From NCBI GenBank assembly GCA_963774305.1, contig CAVZEM010000003.1, forward strand, positions 62,001 through 126,000: DNA of 64,000 nt, given 5' to 3'. The stretch comes from DASUPK01 sp963774305 (GTDB taxonomy: Bacteria; Actinomycetota; Thermoleophilia; Solirubrobacterales; 70-9). The translations under genes and the position numbers were made by a program. Below are positions 55,139 through 63,639 of this stretch, in pieces (the stretch's first letter is position 1; every line of letters begins with the position of its first letter). The notes below the pieces were generated by a model. It was not told where the DNA came from, ran no database searches, and saw only the letters and a list, made by a program, of their open reading frames with translations.

Positions 55139-56541
55139 TGGCCGAGAGCACCGAATCCGCGCCCCACGCCCGCGCGCTTCGGCCACGGCCGGCCGTGGCC
55201 GTGGTCGGCTTCCCGAACGCGGGCAAGAGCACGCTGATCAACAGGCTGGCGGGTGGCCGTGAGGCGGTCACGGACGCCGAGCCCGGCGTGACCCGAGACC
55301 GCCGCGCCCTCGAGTGCGAGTGGAACGGCCTCACCTTCGACCTGATCGACACCGGAGGGGTGGACCTGGCCGACTCGGGAGACCTCGCCCGTGCCGTCCA
55401 GGCCCAGGCGCGAGCCGCGATCGAGGAGGCGGACGTGGTCCTGCTCGTGGTGGACGCCCGAGCGGGCCTCGGCCCGGGGGACGCCGAGCTCGCGGACCTG
55501 CTGCGCCGCTCCGGTCGCCCCGTGGTCGTGGCCGCCAACAAGATCGACCGCCAGGAGGATCAGGCCCTCACCGCGGAGCTCAACTCGCTCGGCCTGGGGG
55601 AGCCCCTCCCGGTCTCCGCCGGTCACGGCCTGGGTACGGGCGACCTGCTCGACCGGCTGGTGGAGGAGCTCCGCCGGCACGCGGTCGAGGGGGTGGAGGA
55701 CGACGAGGAACAGCCTCCGCGCATCGCGATCCTGGGTCGGCCGAACGTGGGCAAGTCATCGCTGCTCAACGCGCTGCTCGGATCCGAGCGGGTGATCGTC
55801 AGCGAGGTCGCCGGCACCACCCGCGATCCGGTCGACACGGAGGCGGAGGTGGATGGCAAGCGCATCGTGCTGGTCGACACCGCGGGTCTGCGTCGGAGAG
55901 GCAAGGTCGCCGGGACGGTGGGGTACTACGCGCAGCTGCGCACCGAGCGCGCGGCCGAGCGGGCCGACGCGGCGATCGTGGTCTGCGACGCGACCGAGGG
56001 CGTCACCTCCGAGGATCTGCGGGTGGCCGAGCTCGCCATGCGCTCCGGATGCGCCACCGTCCTGGCGCTCAACAAATGGGACGCCTCGCGCACCGATCTC
56101 GACGATGCCCGGGCCCGCGCCCACCAGAAGAATCGCCTGCGCCCGCCGGTACTGACCTGCTCCGCGATCACCGGCCGGGGTGTCGGGGCCGTCCTGCGCC
56201 AGGCGATCGTCCTGGCCGAGCGATCGGCTGAGCGGATCCCGACACCGCAGCTCAACAAGTTCATCGCCACCGTGGTCGCTGACCGGCCGCCGCCGCAGCG
56301 GCACGGCCGGCGACTGCGGCTCTACTACGCGGCTCAGGTCGGCCGACGGCCGCCGCGGTTCGCGATCCAGGTGAACGACCGCAGGCTGATCACCCGCGAT
56401 TGGGCCTTTCATCTCGAGAACAGGCTGCGGGACGCCCACTCGCTGCAGGGCGTGCCGCTGGTGATCGACTACGTACCAAGGAAGGGCCGGTCCCGTCGGG
56501 GGCGTGCCCCTGGGGCGGTTCAGGACCAAGCTGGACGCTGA
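55138..56541 (+). CDS. der: Ribosome assembly GTPase Der (EngA)
   Basis: Tandem-GTPase needed for 50S subunit assembly; 467 residues. First G domain: VVGFPNAGKSTLINRLAGG, PGVTRDRR, DTGGVDL, NKID. Second G domain: LGRPNVGKSSLLNALLGS at about 199-216, TTRDPVDTEAEVDGKR, VDTAGLRRRGKVAGTVGYY, NKWD. C-terminal KH-like domain (IPTPQLNKFIATVVADRPPP). The final 20 residues are basic and variable. Overlaps cmk. Confidence 0.97.
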   Translation: MAESTESAPHARALRPRPAVAVVGFPNAGKSTLINRLAGGREAVTDAEPGVTRDRRALECEWNGLTFDLIDTGGVDLADSGDLARAVQAQARAAIEEADVVLLVVDARAGLGPGDAELADLLRRSGRPVVVAANKIDRQEDQALTAELNSLGLGEPLPVSAGHGLGTGDLLDRLVEELRRHAVEGVEDDEEQPPRIAILGRPNVGKSSLLNALLGSERVIVSEVAGTTRDPVDTEAEVDGKRIVLVDTAGLRRRGKVAGTVGYYAQLRTERAAERADAAIVVCDATEGVTSEDLRVAELAMRSGCATVLALNKWDASRTDLDDARARAHQKNRLRPPVLTCSAITGRGVGAVLRQAIVLAERSAERIPTPQLNKFIATVVADRPPPQRHGRRLRLYYAAQVGRRPPRFAIQVNDRRLITRDWAFHLENRLRDAHSLQGVPLVIDYVPRKGRSRRGRAPGAVQDQAGR

Positions 56542-56551
56542 CCGCCGACGA

Positions 56552-56573
56552 GCCGGTAGTGGTGCCTACCGGC
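56552..56573 (+). terminator. Hairpin after der
   Basis: GCCGGTAG, loop TGGTGC, CTACCGGC: a perfect 8-bp stem 11 nt after the der stop, no U-tract. The rest of 56574-56680 shows no gene and no recognisable RNA family. Confidence 0.45.
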
Positions 56574-56685
56574 GAGGAGGCGGACGGCGATCCAGCGCCG
56601 GTACTGGGCCGCATCCAGGTGTGCGACCCCGGCGGGACAGGCCCTCAGGGCCGGAGGAACCGGAGCGCAGAGCGCGCGGGCCGGG

Positions 56686-56691
56686 TATAAC
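56686..56691 (+). promoter_or_regulatory. -10 box of the DUF3352 gene (leaderless type)
   Basis: TATAAC ends 9 nt before the GTG at 56701. Confidence 0.55.
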
Positions 56692-56700
56692 CGGCGCTTC

Positions 56701-58635
56701 GTGAGCGACAGGAGAGGGGGCTCCGACAGGAGCCACCCGATTAATGAGGTCGGCGATTCCGAGGGCAAGAAGGCCCCCGGCAAGGCCGGCGAGACGAGCA
56801 AGGAGGGGAAGAAGCGACGGCGCGCGCGGTTCCGCCGTCGCGTCAGCCTGCCCCGGCCCAGCCTGCCGACGCCCAAGATGCCGAAGGGGGCGGGCGATCT
56901 CTGGTTCCGGCTGGTCACCCGTCTGAGGGCGGTCGGCTACTGGCTGCGGGAGAAGGCGCAGGTCGCCTGGCGGTGGCTGAAGCAGGCGGCGAGCGCGGTT
57001 GCCTATTGGTGGTCCAAGCGCTCCCGGGCGACACGGATGCGGATCTTCGCTCTCGCAGGGGTCGTCGTCCTCTATCTGATCCTGAAGTTCCTCCCGGTGC
57101 CGGGCGTCCCCTGCGAGATCTCGGCGGCGAAGGAGTGCGCGCCCTCCAACGACACCATCGCCTATGTGCCCAGGGACGCGGTGCTGTACGCCCACTTCAC
57201 CGTGAACAGCTCGAGCCACCAATGGGATCTCGCCGGCGACCTCCACGACGAGCTGCCGAACTTCGCGGCACTGCTGCAGAGCGACACGAGCGCGCTCGCC
57301 ACCCCCGCCGGCCGGCCGATTGACCTCGGTCACGAGGTCCTGCCCTGGGCCAAGGACGACCTCGCCCTGCTCGGCGTGCCCGGTCCCAAGAAGACGACGC
57401 CCGAGGCCTATGTCGTCGGTGTCGGTGACAGCGGCAAGGCGGATCGGTTCCTGGCGGGACTCTCTCCCGGCACCAAGCCAAAACAGGCGAAGGTCGGCGA
57501 TGCAACGGTGAGCGTCTACTCGAACGGCGTCGCCACGGCCCGCTCCGGCGGCGAAGCCCTGTTCGGCAACGTGGTGGCCGTCCGCGCCGCGCTCGCGGCC
57601 CGGTCCGGGCAGGGGCCGAGGCTCGAGGGGTCCGACCAGGACGCCGCCCAGGCCGGCCTGCCGGACGTGCGCCTCGCCGAGCTCTATCTGTCCCGGGCGG
57701 GCGTGAGCCGGATGCTGGCCGGCCGGCAGGGCAGCGCGACCCAGCTCAACACCTTCGTCGACTACGGCGCCACCACCGGCCTGGCCGTATCCCTCAGGGC
57801 CCGCGACGACGGGGTCGAGGTGAACCTGGTCAGCGATCTCGATCCGAAGCTCGAGCAGCAGAGCCCGACCGTGTTCGCCAGCCTGCCGCAGTTCGAGCCG
57901 GGACTCGCCGACGAGGCGGGCCCCGACGCGCTCGGCTACATCGGGGTAGGGGACTTCGGTCCCGCTCTCAACAAGGCGCTGGCGACGGCCGGTGCCGGTG
58001 CCCAGGGCCTGGCGGGGTCGTTGCGGTCCCTGGCGCAGAGCCTGCAGCAGCAGGCCGGGGTCGATCCCCTGAAGGACCTGCTTCCCGCGCTCGGAGGCCA
58101 GGCCGCGCTCGTGGCCGAGCCGACGGACACCGTCCCGTACGCGAGCCTGATCGTCGATGGCGTTGACGAGAAGAAGGCCGGGGACGCGTTGGCGTCGCTC
58201 CAGCGGCCGATCCTGCGCGCCGTCGGCACCCGGGGACCGCAGGTCCCGACCTTCCAGTCGAAGGAGATCGACGGCGTGGCGGTGCACTCGGTCCAGATCT
58301 CGCCCACCGTGGATCTCTCCTACGCGATCTTCGACGGCAAGCTGGTCATCTCCACGCAGCCGGAGGGCATCTCGCAGGTGCGTTCCAGCGGCGACAACCT
58401 GGCCGGGACAGGGGCCTATCAGGCGGCCACGGACCGGCTCCCGGACCGCGTCTCGGCGCTAGTCTTTCTCAACCTCGATGAGGTCCTGGGGTTGGCCCAG
58501 CAGGCTGGCCTGGCAGAGGATCCACTGTATGCCTCGCTCAGTGAAGACATCTCGCACGTTCAATCTCTCGGCCTCGCCGTGAGGGGGAGCGACGAGGAGC
58601 TTCGCTCAGAGCTCTTCCTGGCCATCCACCACTGA
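56701..58635 (+). CDS. DUF3352 family membrane-anchored protein
   Basis: Protein of 644 residues, function unknown. Basic cytoplasmic region 1-115 (KKRRRARFRRRVSLPRPSLP), one membrane helix about 117-135 (IFALAGVVVLYLILKFLPVP), and a large extracytoplasmic domain of the DUF3352 type with repeated alpha-beta units (PRDAVLYAHFTVNSSSHQWD, LPDRVSALVFLNLDEVLGLA). In other actinobacteria such proteins are surface-exposed. The first codons contain hairpin element copy C. metK starts 10 nt after the stop, so they may be co-transcribed. Confidence 0.8.
   Translation: MSDRRGGSDRSHPINEVGDSEGKKAPGKAGETSKEGKKRRRARFRRRVSLPRPSLPTPKMPKGAGDLWFRLVTRLRAVGYWLREKAQVAWRWLKQAASAVAYWWSKRSRATRMRIFALAGVVVLYLILKFLPVPGVPCEISAAKECAPSNDTIAYVPRDAVLYAHFTVNSSSHQWDLAGDLHDELPNFAALLQSDTSALATPAGRPIDLGHEVLPWAKDDLALLGVPGPKKTTPEAYVVGVGDSGKADRFLAGLSPGTKPKQAKVGDATVSVYSNGVATARSGGEALFGNVVAVRAALAARSGQGPRLEGSDQDAAQAGLPDVRLAELYLSRAGVSRMLAGRQGSATQLNTFVDYGATTGLAVSLRARDDGVEVNLVSDLDPKLEQQSPTVFASLPQFEPGLADEAGPDALGYIGVGDFGPALNKALATAGAGAQGLAGSLRSLAQSLQQQAGVDPLKDLLPALGGQAALVAEPTDTVPYASLIVDGVDEKKAGDALASLQRPILRAVGTRGPQVPTFQSKEIDGVAVHSVQISPTVDLSYAIFDGKLVISTQPEGISQVRSSGDNLAGTGAYQAATDRLPDRVSALVFLNLDEVLGLAQQAGLAEDPLYASLSEDISHVQSLGLAVRGSDEELRSELFLAIHH
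56712..56746 (+). repeat. Hairpin element copy C (GAGAGGGGGCTCC ... ACCCGATTAATG)
   Basis: Arms GGGGGCTCC and GGAGCCACCC around GACA, then GATTAATG. Lies inside the first codons of the DUF3352 gene; its ATG is out of frame with that gene. Confidence 0.45.
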
Positions 58636-58645
58636 GATAAGGACT

Positions 58646-59890
58646 ATGCAACAGCTTTCAGAGAACGAGTACCTGTTCACCTCCGAGTCCGTGACCGAGG
58701 GCCATCCCGACAAGGTCTGCGACCAGATCTCGGATGGTGTCCTCGACGCCGTGATGACCGACGACGCCGGCGGCAGGGTGGCCTGCGAGTGCCTGGTGAA
58801 CACCGGGCTCGTGGTCGTCTCGGGCGAGATCACGACCGAGACCTACGTCGACATCCCGTCGATCGCGCGCGAGACGATCCGCAAGATCGGCTACGACGAC
58901 CCGCGCTACGGCTTCGACCACAAGGCCTGCGCCGTGCTGACTGCGATCGACGAGCAATCCCCGGACATCGCCCAGGGTGTGGACAAGGGCCTCGAGCAGC
59001 GCGAGGGCGACAGCTCCGATGAGTTCGACTCCGCCGGTGCCGGGGACCAGGGGATGATGTTCGGGTACGCGAGCCGCGAGACGAAGGTGCTGATGCCGAT
59101 GCCGATTCAGGTCGCCCATCAGCTCGCCCGTCAGCTCGCCGAGGTGCGCAAGGCCGACGTGGTCCCGTACCTCGGTCCGGACGGCAAGACCCAGGTCACC
59201 GTCCGCTACGAGAACGACCGGCCGGTCGAGATCTCCAAGGTCCTGATCTCCACGCAGCATCGCGAGGAGGCCGGCGAGCAGATGATCCGCAACGACCTCT
59301 GGGAGCACGTGCTCGAGCCGGTGCTGCACACCGAGTACAAGGAGCTCTACACCGAGAAGGAGCTGCTGGAGAACTTCCTGGTCAACCCGACAGGCAAGTT
59401 CGTCATCGGCGGCCCTGTCGGCGACGCCGGCCTGACCGGCCGAAAGATCATCGTCGACACCTACGGCGGTGCCGCCCGCCACGGTGGCGGCGCCTTCTCG
59501 GGCAAGGACCCGTCGAAGGTGGATCGCTCGGCGGCCTACGCCGCGCGCTACGTGGCCAAGAACGTGGTCGCGGCGGGCCTCGCCGACCGCTGCGAGATCC
59601 AGGTCGCGTACGCGATCGGCGTCGCGCAGCCGGTCTCGGTGATGGCGCAGAGCTTCGGCACCGGGAAGATCTCGGACTCCGAGATCGCCCGGCTCGTGCA
59701 GGAGAACTTCGATCTGCGCCCGGCGGCGTTCCGGCGCTACCTGGACCTGCACCGCCCGATCTTCCAGAAGACGGCGGCCTACGGCCACTTCGGCCGCGAG
59801 GACGCGGACTTCACCTGGGAGCGGACCGACCGCGCGGACACCCTGCGCGAGGCCGCGGGACTCGGCACGAAGGCCGAAGCGCCTGCCTAA
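58646..59890 (+). CDS. metK: S-adenosylmethionine synthetase
   Basis: Makes SAM from methionine and ATP; 414 residues. Marks: FTSESVTEGHPDKVCDQISD, GAGDQGMMFGYA, KTQVTVRYEN, NPTGKFVIGGPVGDAGLTGR, IIVDTYGGAARHGGGAFSGK (P-loop-like) and KDPSKVDRSAAYAARYVAKN. AAGGA lies 4 nt before the ATG. The 10-nt gap from the DUF3352 gene leaves no room for a SAM riboswitch. Its end abuts the convergent bPH2 gene. Confidence 0.98.
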   Translation: MQQLSENEYLFTSESVTEGHPDKVCDQISDGVLDAVMTDDAGGRVACECLVNTGLVVVSGEITTETYVDIPSIARETIRKIGYDDPRYGFDHKACAVLTAIDEQSPDIAQGVDKGLEQREGDSSDEFDSAGAGDQGMMFGYASRETKVLMPMPIQVAHQLARQLAEVRKADVVPYLGPDGKTQVTVRYENDRPVEISKVLISTQHREEAGEQMIRNDLWEHVLEPVLHTEYKELYTEKELLENFLVNPTGKFVIGGPVGDAGLTGRKIIVDTYGGAARHGGGAFSGKDPSKVDRSAAYAARYVAKNVVAAGLADRCEIQVAYAIGVAQPVSVMAQSFGTGKISDSEIARLVQENFDLRPAAFRRYLDLHRPIFQKTAAYGHFGREDADFTWERTDRADTLREAAGLGTKAEAPA

Positions 59891-60376
59891 CTAGGAAGTG
59901 GGCTCGGCCTCGCCCTGGAGGCCGGAGAGGATCGGGGTGGCCCGCTCGACGTTCTGGACGACCTGCTCCGGCTGCGCCACACCGGCGAAGACGAAGTTCG
60001 ATTCGTCGGTCCCGGCCGTGGTGAACTCGACGTCGCCGATCTGCATGATGCGCTCGTAGACGCCCTGGTTGAAATTGACGTTCTGGACACGCTGCAGCCG
60101 CGTCTCCTGGACCTTCCGCGAGACGATCCCGATCTTGATGTTGAGCCGGCGGTCCGTGATCGTGTAGACGGTCGCGACGCGCTTGATGAAGCCCGCGATG
60201 ATCGTGACGGCGAAGATCACGGCGAAGGTGAGGATCCCGAGGCCGGTGCTGTCGATCAGCCCGGCCAGGACACCGGCGCCTGCGCCGACCAGCGCTCCCT
60301 TGAGGTAGAAGCCGAGAATCGCCCGCCAGGACGGGTGCCCCTGGTAGATGACCTTCTCGCCAGCTTGCAGGTCCAC
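59891..60376 (-). CDS. bPH2 (bacterial PH-like) domain membrane protein
   Basis: 161-residue protein: short N-terminus VIYQGHPSWRAILGFYLKGA, two hydrophobic helices (about 20-60), then a bacterial pleckstrin-homology domain (YTITDRRLNIKIGIVSRKVQ, ETRLQRVQNVNFNQGVYERI, QIGDVEFTTAGTDESNFVF), as in YdbS/YdbT-like proteins. Function unknown, membrane-associated. GTG start with TAGGCT 7 nt upstream on the minus strand. The first base after its stop is the base after the metK stop. Confidence 0.88.
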   Translation of the reverse strand: MDLQAGEKVIYQGHPSWRAILGFYLKGALVGAGAGVLAGLIDSTGLGILTFAVIFAVTIIAGFIKRVATVYTITDRRLNIKIGIVSRKVQETRLQRVQNVNFNQGVYERIMQIGDVEFTTAGTDESNFVFAGVAQPEQVVQNVERATPILSGLQGEAEPTS

Positions 60377-60383
60377 GGCGAGC

Positions 60384-60389
60384 AGCCTA
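60384..60389 (-). promoter_or_regulatory. -10 box of the bPH2 gene (leaderless type)
   Basis: TAGGCT on the minus strand, 7 nt before the GTG at 60376. Confidence 0.6.
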
Positions 60390-60422
60390 TCTCCCGCGCT
60401 GCCGCCCGTCCGTGCGCCTGCC

Positions 60423-60428
60423 TAGGGT
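60423..60428 (+). promoter_or_regulatory. -10 box of priA (leaderless type)
   Basis: TAGGGT ends 6 nt before ATG 60435 and favours it over GTG 60432. Confidence 0.6.
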
Positions 60429-60434
60429 GAAGTG

Positions 60435-62624
60435 ATGGCCATCGCCAAGGTCGAACCGCTGCTCACCACCAGGAGCGTCTCGGGACCGTTCGACTACCGC
60501 CTGCCCGAAGCGATGGGAGACGTGGGTGTCGGCTCGGTCCTCGTTGTCCCCTTCGGGCGCCGCAAGGTGGTTGGCGTGGTGGTCGGGCTCGCCGAACGGA
60601 GCGATCTCCCGGACGGGCGCCTGGCGGAGCCGCTCGAGGCGCTTGAGGCCGGCGTCCCGCCCGAGCTGGTCGAGCTGGGCCGCTGGGTCGGCGAGGAGTA
60701 CTGCTCGACCACGGGCCGAGGCCTGGGCCTGGTCCTTCCCCCCGGCGTTGGGACGGGGGCAGAGGCGCGGCGCGTGCGGCCCCTGGTCGAGCTGGAGGTG
60801 GAGGCGACCCCGGAGGGGATCGAAGCGGTGGAGGGCGGTGAGCGCCTCGGCCTGCGCCAGAAGGCCGTCCTGCGCGCCCTGTTGGCGGGGCCGCAGCTCG
60901 CGCGCCGCCTGACGGCGACGGCGGGCTCGGACCGCGCCACGCTGAGGCGACTGGAGGCGCGCGGTCTCGTCAGGACCCGCGAGGTCGAGCGCCGGCGACG
61001 CCACTCCTCGCCGGGGGTGGGAGCGGTGCACGAGGGGATCGAGCTCACCTCCGACCAGCAGGCCGCGCTGAGGGCTGTGGTCGCGTCGTTGCCGGAGCAG
61101 GGCTCGGCGCCGGGCGGGGCCTCGTATCTGCTCCACGGGGTGACCGGCTCCGGCAAGACCGAGGTCTACCTCGAGGCGGTTCGGGAGACGCTCGCGCGAG
61201 GGAGAGGGGCCATCGTCCTGGTTCCCGAGATCGCCCTGACCCCGCAGATCATGGACCGCTTCCGCCGGCGCTTCGGAGACTCCGTCGCTCTGCTCCATTC
61301 CAAGATGCCGGCCGGCGCCAGGTACGACGAATGGCGGCGCCTGCGGGCGGGCGAGGCTCGCATCTGCGTCGGCCCGCGCTCGGCGGTCTTCGCGCCGATC
61401 GCCGATCCTGGCCTGATCGTGATCGACGAGGAGCACGACTCCTCGTACAAGCAGGAGAGCGATCCGCGCTACGACGCCCGCGAGGTGGCCCGCCACCGGG
61501 CCGCCGACGCCGGGTCGGTCCTGCTCTGCGGGACCGCCACCCCGCGGCCGGAGAGCTGGCATGAGCTGGAGCGGCTGGAGCTGCCGAGCCGCGTCGACGG
61601 CCGGCCCCTGCCGCCGGTGGAGATCGTCGACATGCGCGGCGGCGTGCCGGGCCCACTTCATCCGCGGACCCGCGAGGCCTTCGGCGAGGTCGCCCGGGAG
61701 GGGAGCAAGGCGATCCTGCTGATCAACCGCCGCGGCTGGTCGACGCACCTCACCTGCCGCTCCTGCGGCCATGCCTTGGAGTGCCCCAACTGCGACGTCT
61801 CCCTGATCCTCCATCGCGACGGTGGCCTTCGGTGCCATCATTGCGGGCACGCCGAGCCCATGCCCGAGGCCTGCCCGGAGTGCTCGTCGGTGACGATCGC
61901 CCGGGTCGGCTCCGGGACGCAGCGGGTCGAGTCGGAGCTCAAGGACCTGCTGGCCCCGCTGGAGGTGTTCAGGCTCGACTCCGACAGCGCCGCCGGCGCG
62001 GGGCACACCGACGTATTGCGCCGCTTCGAGGCCGCGAAGTCCGGGGTGCTCGTCGGCACCCAGATGGTCGCCAAGGGCCACGACTTCCCAGACGTCACGC
62101 TCAGCGTCGTGCTCGATGCGGACGGCGCGCTCCGCCTGCCCGACTTCCGATCGGAGGAGCGCACCTTCGCGCTGATCACGCAGCTCGCGGGCCGCAGCGG
62201 CCGGGGCGAAGCCGGCGGCCGCGTCCTCGTGCAGGCGCTCGCCACGGGCGCGCCGAGCATTCGCCACGCCGCCAGGCACGATGCGGCGGGCTTCCTCGTG
62301 GAGGAGATCGAGCGGCGGCGCGCCCTGCGCTATCCGCCGTTCTCCCATCTGATCGAGGTGGGCCTCGGCAGCCGGGACGAGGCGCGCGTCGAGATCTCGG
62401 CGGAGACGGTGCGCGAGCTGGTCGCGGACCGTCTCGGCGCCGACGACGACCTGCTCGGGCCCGCTCCGCTCTTCCGGCTCCGCGGCCGCCACCGCCGGCG
62501 CCTTCTGGTGAAGTCGGAGCGGCGCCAGCAGGCGGTCGAGGCGGTTCGCGACGCGGTGCGTACCGCGGTCCGCGACCGCGCGCTGCGCGAGGTCTCGATC
62601 TCGGTGGACGTGGATCCGCAGTAG
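60435..62624 (+). CDS. priA: Primosomal helicase PriA
   Basis: DExH helicase restarting stalled forks; 729 residues. N-terminal DNA-binding domain (SGPFDYRLPEAMGDVGVGSV), winged helix, helicase lobe 1 with Walker A GVTGSGKTEVYLEA (K241) and DEEH at 331-334, the zinc region CRSCGHALECPNCDVSLILH and CHHCGHAEPMPEACPECSS (eight Cys), lobe 2 GTQMVAKGHDFPDVTLSVVL, and GRSGRGEAGG. In several actinobacteria PriA has lost the ATPase motifs; here all are intact, so an active helicase is expected. Confidence 0.96.
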   Translation: MAIAKVEPLLTTRSVSGPFDYRLPEAMGDVGVGSVLVVPFGRRKVVGVVVGLAERSDLPDGRLAEPLEALEAGVPPELVELGRWVGEEYCSTTGRGLGLVLPPGVGTGAEARRVRPLVELEVEATPEGIEAVEGGERLGLRQKAVLRALLAGPQLARRLTATAGSDRATLRRLEARGLVRTREVERRRRHSSPGVGAVHEGIELTSDQQAALRAVVASLPEQGSAPGGASYLLHGVTGSGKTEVYLEAVRETLARGRGAIVLVPEIALTPQIMDRFRRRFGDSVALLHSKMPAGARYDEWRRLRAGEARICVGPRSAVFAPIADPGLIVIDEEHDSSYKQESDPRYDAREVARHRAADAGSVLLCGTATPRPESWHELERLELPSRVDGRPLPPVEIVDMRGGVPGPLHPRTREAFGEVAREGSKAILLINRRGWSTHLTCRSCGHALECPNCDVSLILHRDGGLRCHHCGHAEPMPEACPECSSVTIARVGSGTQRVESELKDLLAPLEVFRLDSDSAAGAGHTDVLRRFEAAKSGVLVGTQMVAKGHDFPDVTLSVVLDADGALRLPDFRSEERTFALITQLAGRSGRGEAGGRVLVQALATGAPSIRHAARHDAAGFLVEEIERRRALRYPPFSHLIEVGLGSRDEARVEISAETVRELVADRLGADDDLLGPAPLFRLRGRHRRRLLVKSERRQQAVEAVRDAVRTAVRDRALREVSISVDVDPQ

Positions 62625-62628
62625 GGAG

Positions 62629-63540
62629 TCACCTGGCGAGCATTCGGCGGAGGTCGGCCGTCACCTCATCCGGATGGCCGGTGACCTGATCCCAGCTGTA
62701 CCGGACCACCTGGAACCCGTCAGCTCGCAGCGCCAGCTCTCGCCGGCGATCCCGCTTGATCGCAGCCCAGCTCCCGTGTGCTGGAGCCCCGTCCAACTCC
62801 ACCGCGAGCCGCTGTTCGCGCCAGAGCGCGTCGACGCGCATCCGGCGGACCCTGGCATTCGCTTCGGGCAACGGAAGACCAGCGGACTCGCAGAGCTCGA
62901 GGAAACGCTCCTCGAGAACACTCAGGGTCCGTGCGAGCTCTGGCATGTGGCTGCGAAGCGCCGCCCTCAGCTTCTTGGATCCTTGGCGGCGGAGGTCGAG
63001 CTCGGCGTCGAGTTCGCCGGGGTCGAGCAGTCCGCGGTAGTCGGCCTCGGCGAGGGCGCGGCGGAGCTGGCGAGGCGTGAGCACGGTGCCGAGGTCGACG
63101 AGGGTCCTGGCCACTGGAGTAACGCGAAGACCCTGGCAATGAAGGAAGACGACCTGGCGTGAATGGTGCACCCGAACATCCGGCAATGAGCGGCGGCGGC
63201 CCGGCACGGTGAGGTGGATCCGCTCGGGCTCGGCCTCGATCAGACGCCATAGCCAAGCGGCGGTGGTGTGGCTGAGCGCGGCCGCGGGGCCGGCGTAGAG
63301 GAGGGCAGCCCAAACACACCCCCGCAATGAGAGGGCGGTATGGCCGAGCGCGTAGACGTGTGGGCGGACGCGGTGGAGCCGGCCCGCCGCCAGCCATCGA
63401 GTCACCTTGCTTCCCTCAACGCCGAAATCGGCCAGCTGCCTGCGACTCACCACGCCAAACTGGCGCTCGGCGAGCCCGCGCAGCCCACCTGCGTCAGTTT
63501 TCTGCCGGATAGCGGTCGGAACTTGACGCAGACGGTCCAT
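62629..63540 (-). CDS. AbiEi-like HTH and DUF559 endonuclease-fold protein
   Basis: 303-residue protein of a family common in actinobacteria. N-terminal winged helix of the AbiEi type (LAERQFGVVSRRQLADFGVE), a middle segment with ALSHTTAAWLW and the basic loop VPGRRRSLPDVRVHHSRQV, and a C-terminal DUF559 Vsr/restriction-like fold (RRMRVDALWREQRLAVELDG, FQVVRYSWDQV). The D-x-L-W ... E-x-D pattern of that nuclease fold is present. Biological role unknown; no toxin partner adjoins. ATG at 63540 is taken as start; the frame is open to a GTG at 63618, which adds a non-conserved stretch. Confidence 0.8.
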   Translation of the reverse strand: MDRLRQVPTAIRQKTDAGGLRGLAERQFGVVSRRQLADFGVEGSKVTRWLAAGRLHRVRPHVYALGHTALSLRGCVWAALLYAGPAAALSHTTAAWLWRLIEAEPERIHLTVPGRRRSLPDVRVHHSRQVVFLHCQGLRVTPVARTLVDLGTVLTPRQLRRALAEADYRGLLDPGELDAELDLRRQGSKKLRAALRSHMPELARTLSVLEERFLELCESAGLPLPEANARVRRMRVDALWREQRLAVELDGAPAHGSWAAIKRDRRRELALRADGFQVVRYSWDQVTGHPDEVTADLRRMLAR

Positions 63541-63626
63541 TGCGACGACCTTTGCGGCTCGCGTGTGCCGAGACGCCGGCTCAGGCGCCCATTCATTGCC
63601 GAAATTGTCCCGAGACACGCCCGGAC

Positions 63627-63632
63627 TAGACT
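63627..63632 (+). promoter_or_regulatory. -10 box of def (leaderless type)
   Basis: TAGACT ends 7 nt before the def ATG. Confidence 0.6.
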
Positions 63633-63639
63633 CGAAGAG

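Noticed and set aside
56574..56700. Possible RNase P, SRP or other structured RNA between der and DUF3352
   Set aside because: GC-rich with small palindromes, but none of the conserved cores (for example GGUCAGG or GGAAGC of SRP RNA) is present.
58636..58645. SAM riboswitch before metK
   Set aside because: Only 10 nt separate the DUF3352 stop from metK, and no aptamer-like sequence is seen in the gene end.
60387..62492. Very long minus-strand ORF (701 codons) opposite priA
   Set aside because: Mirror of a strongly coding GC-rich gene; Arg/Gly/Ala/Leu-rich composition, no motif, and priA is unmistakable.
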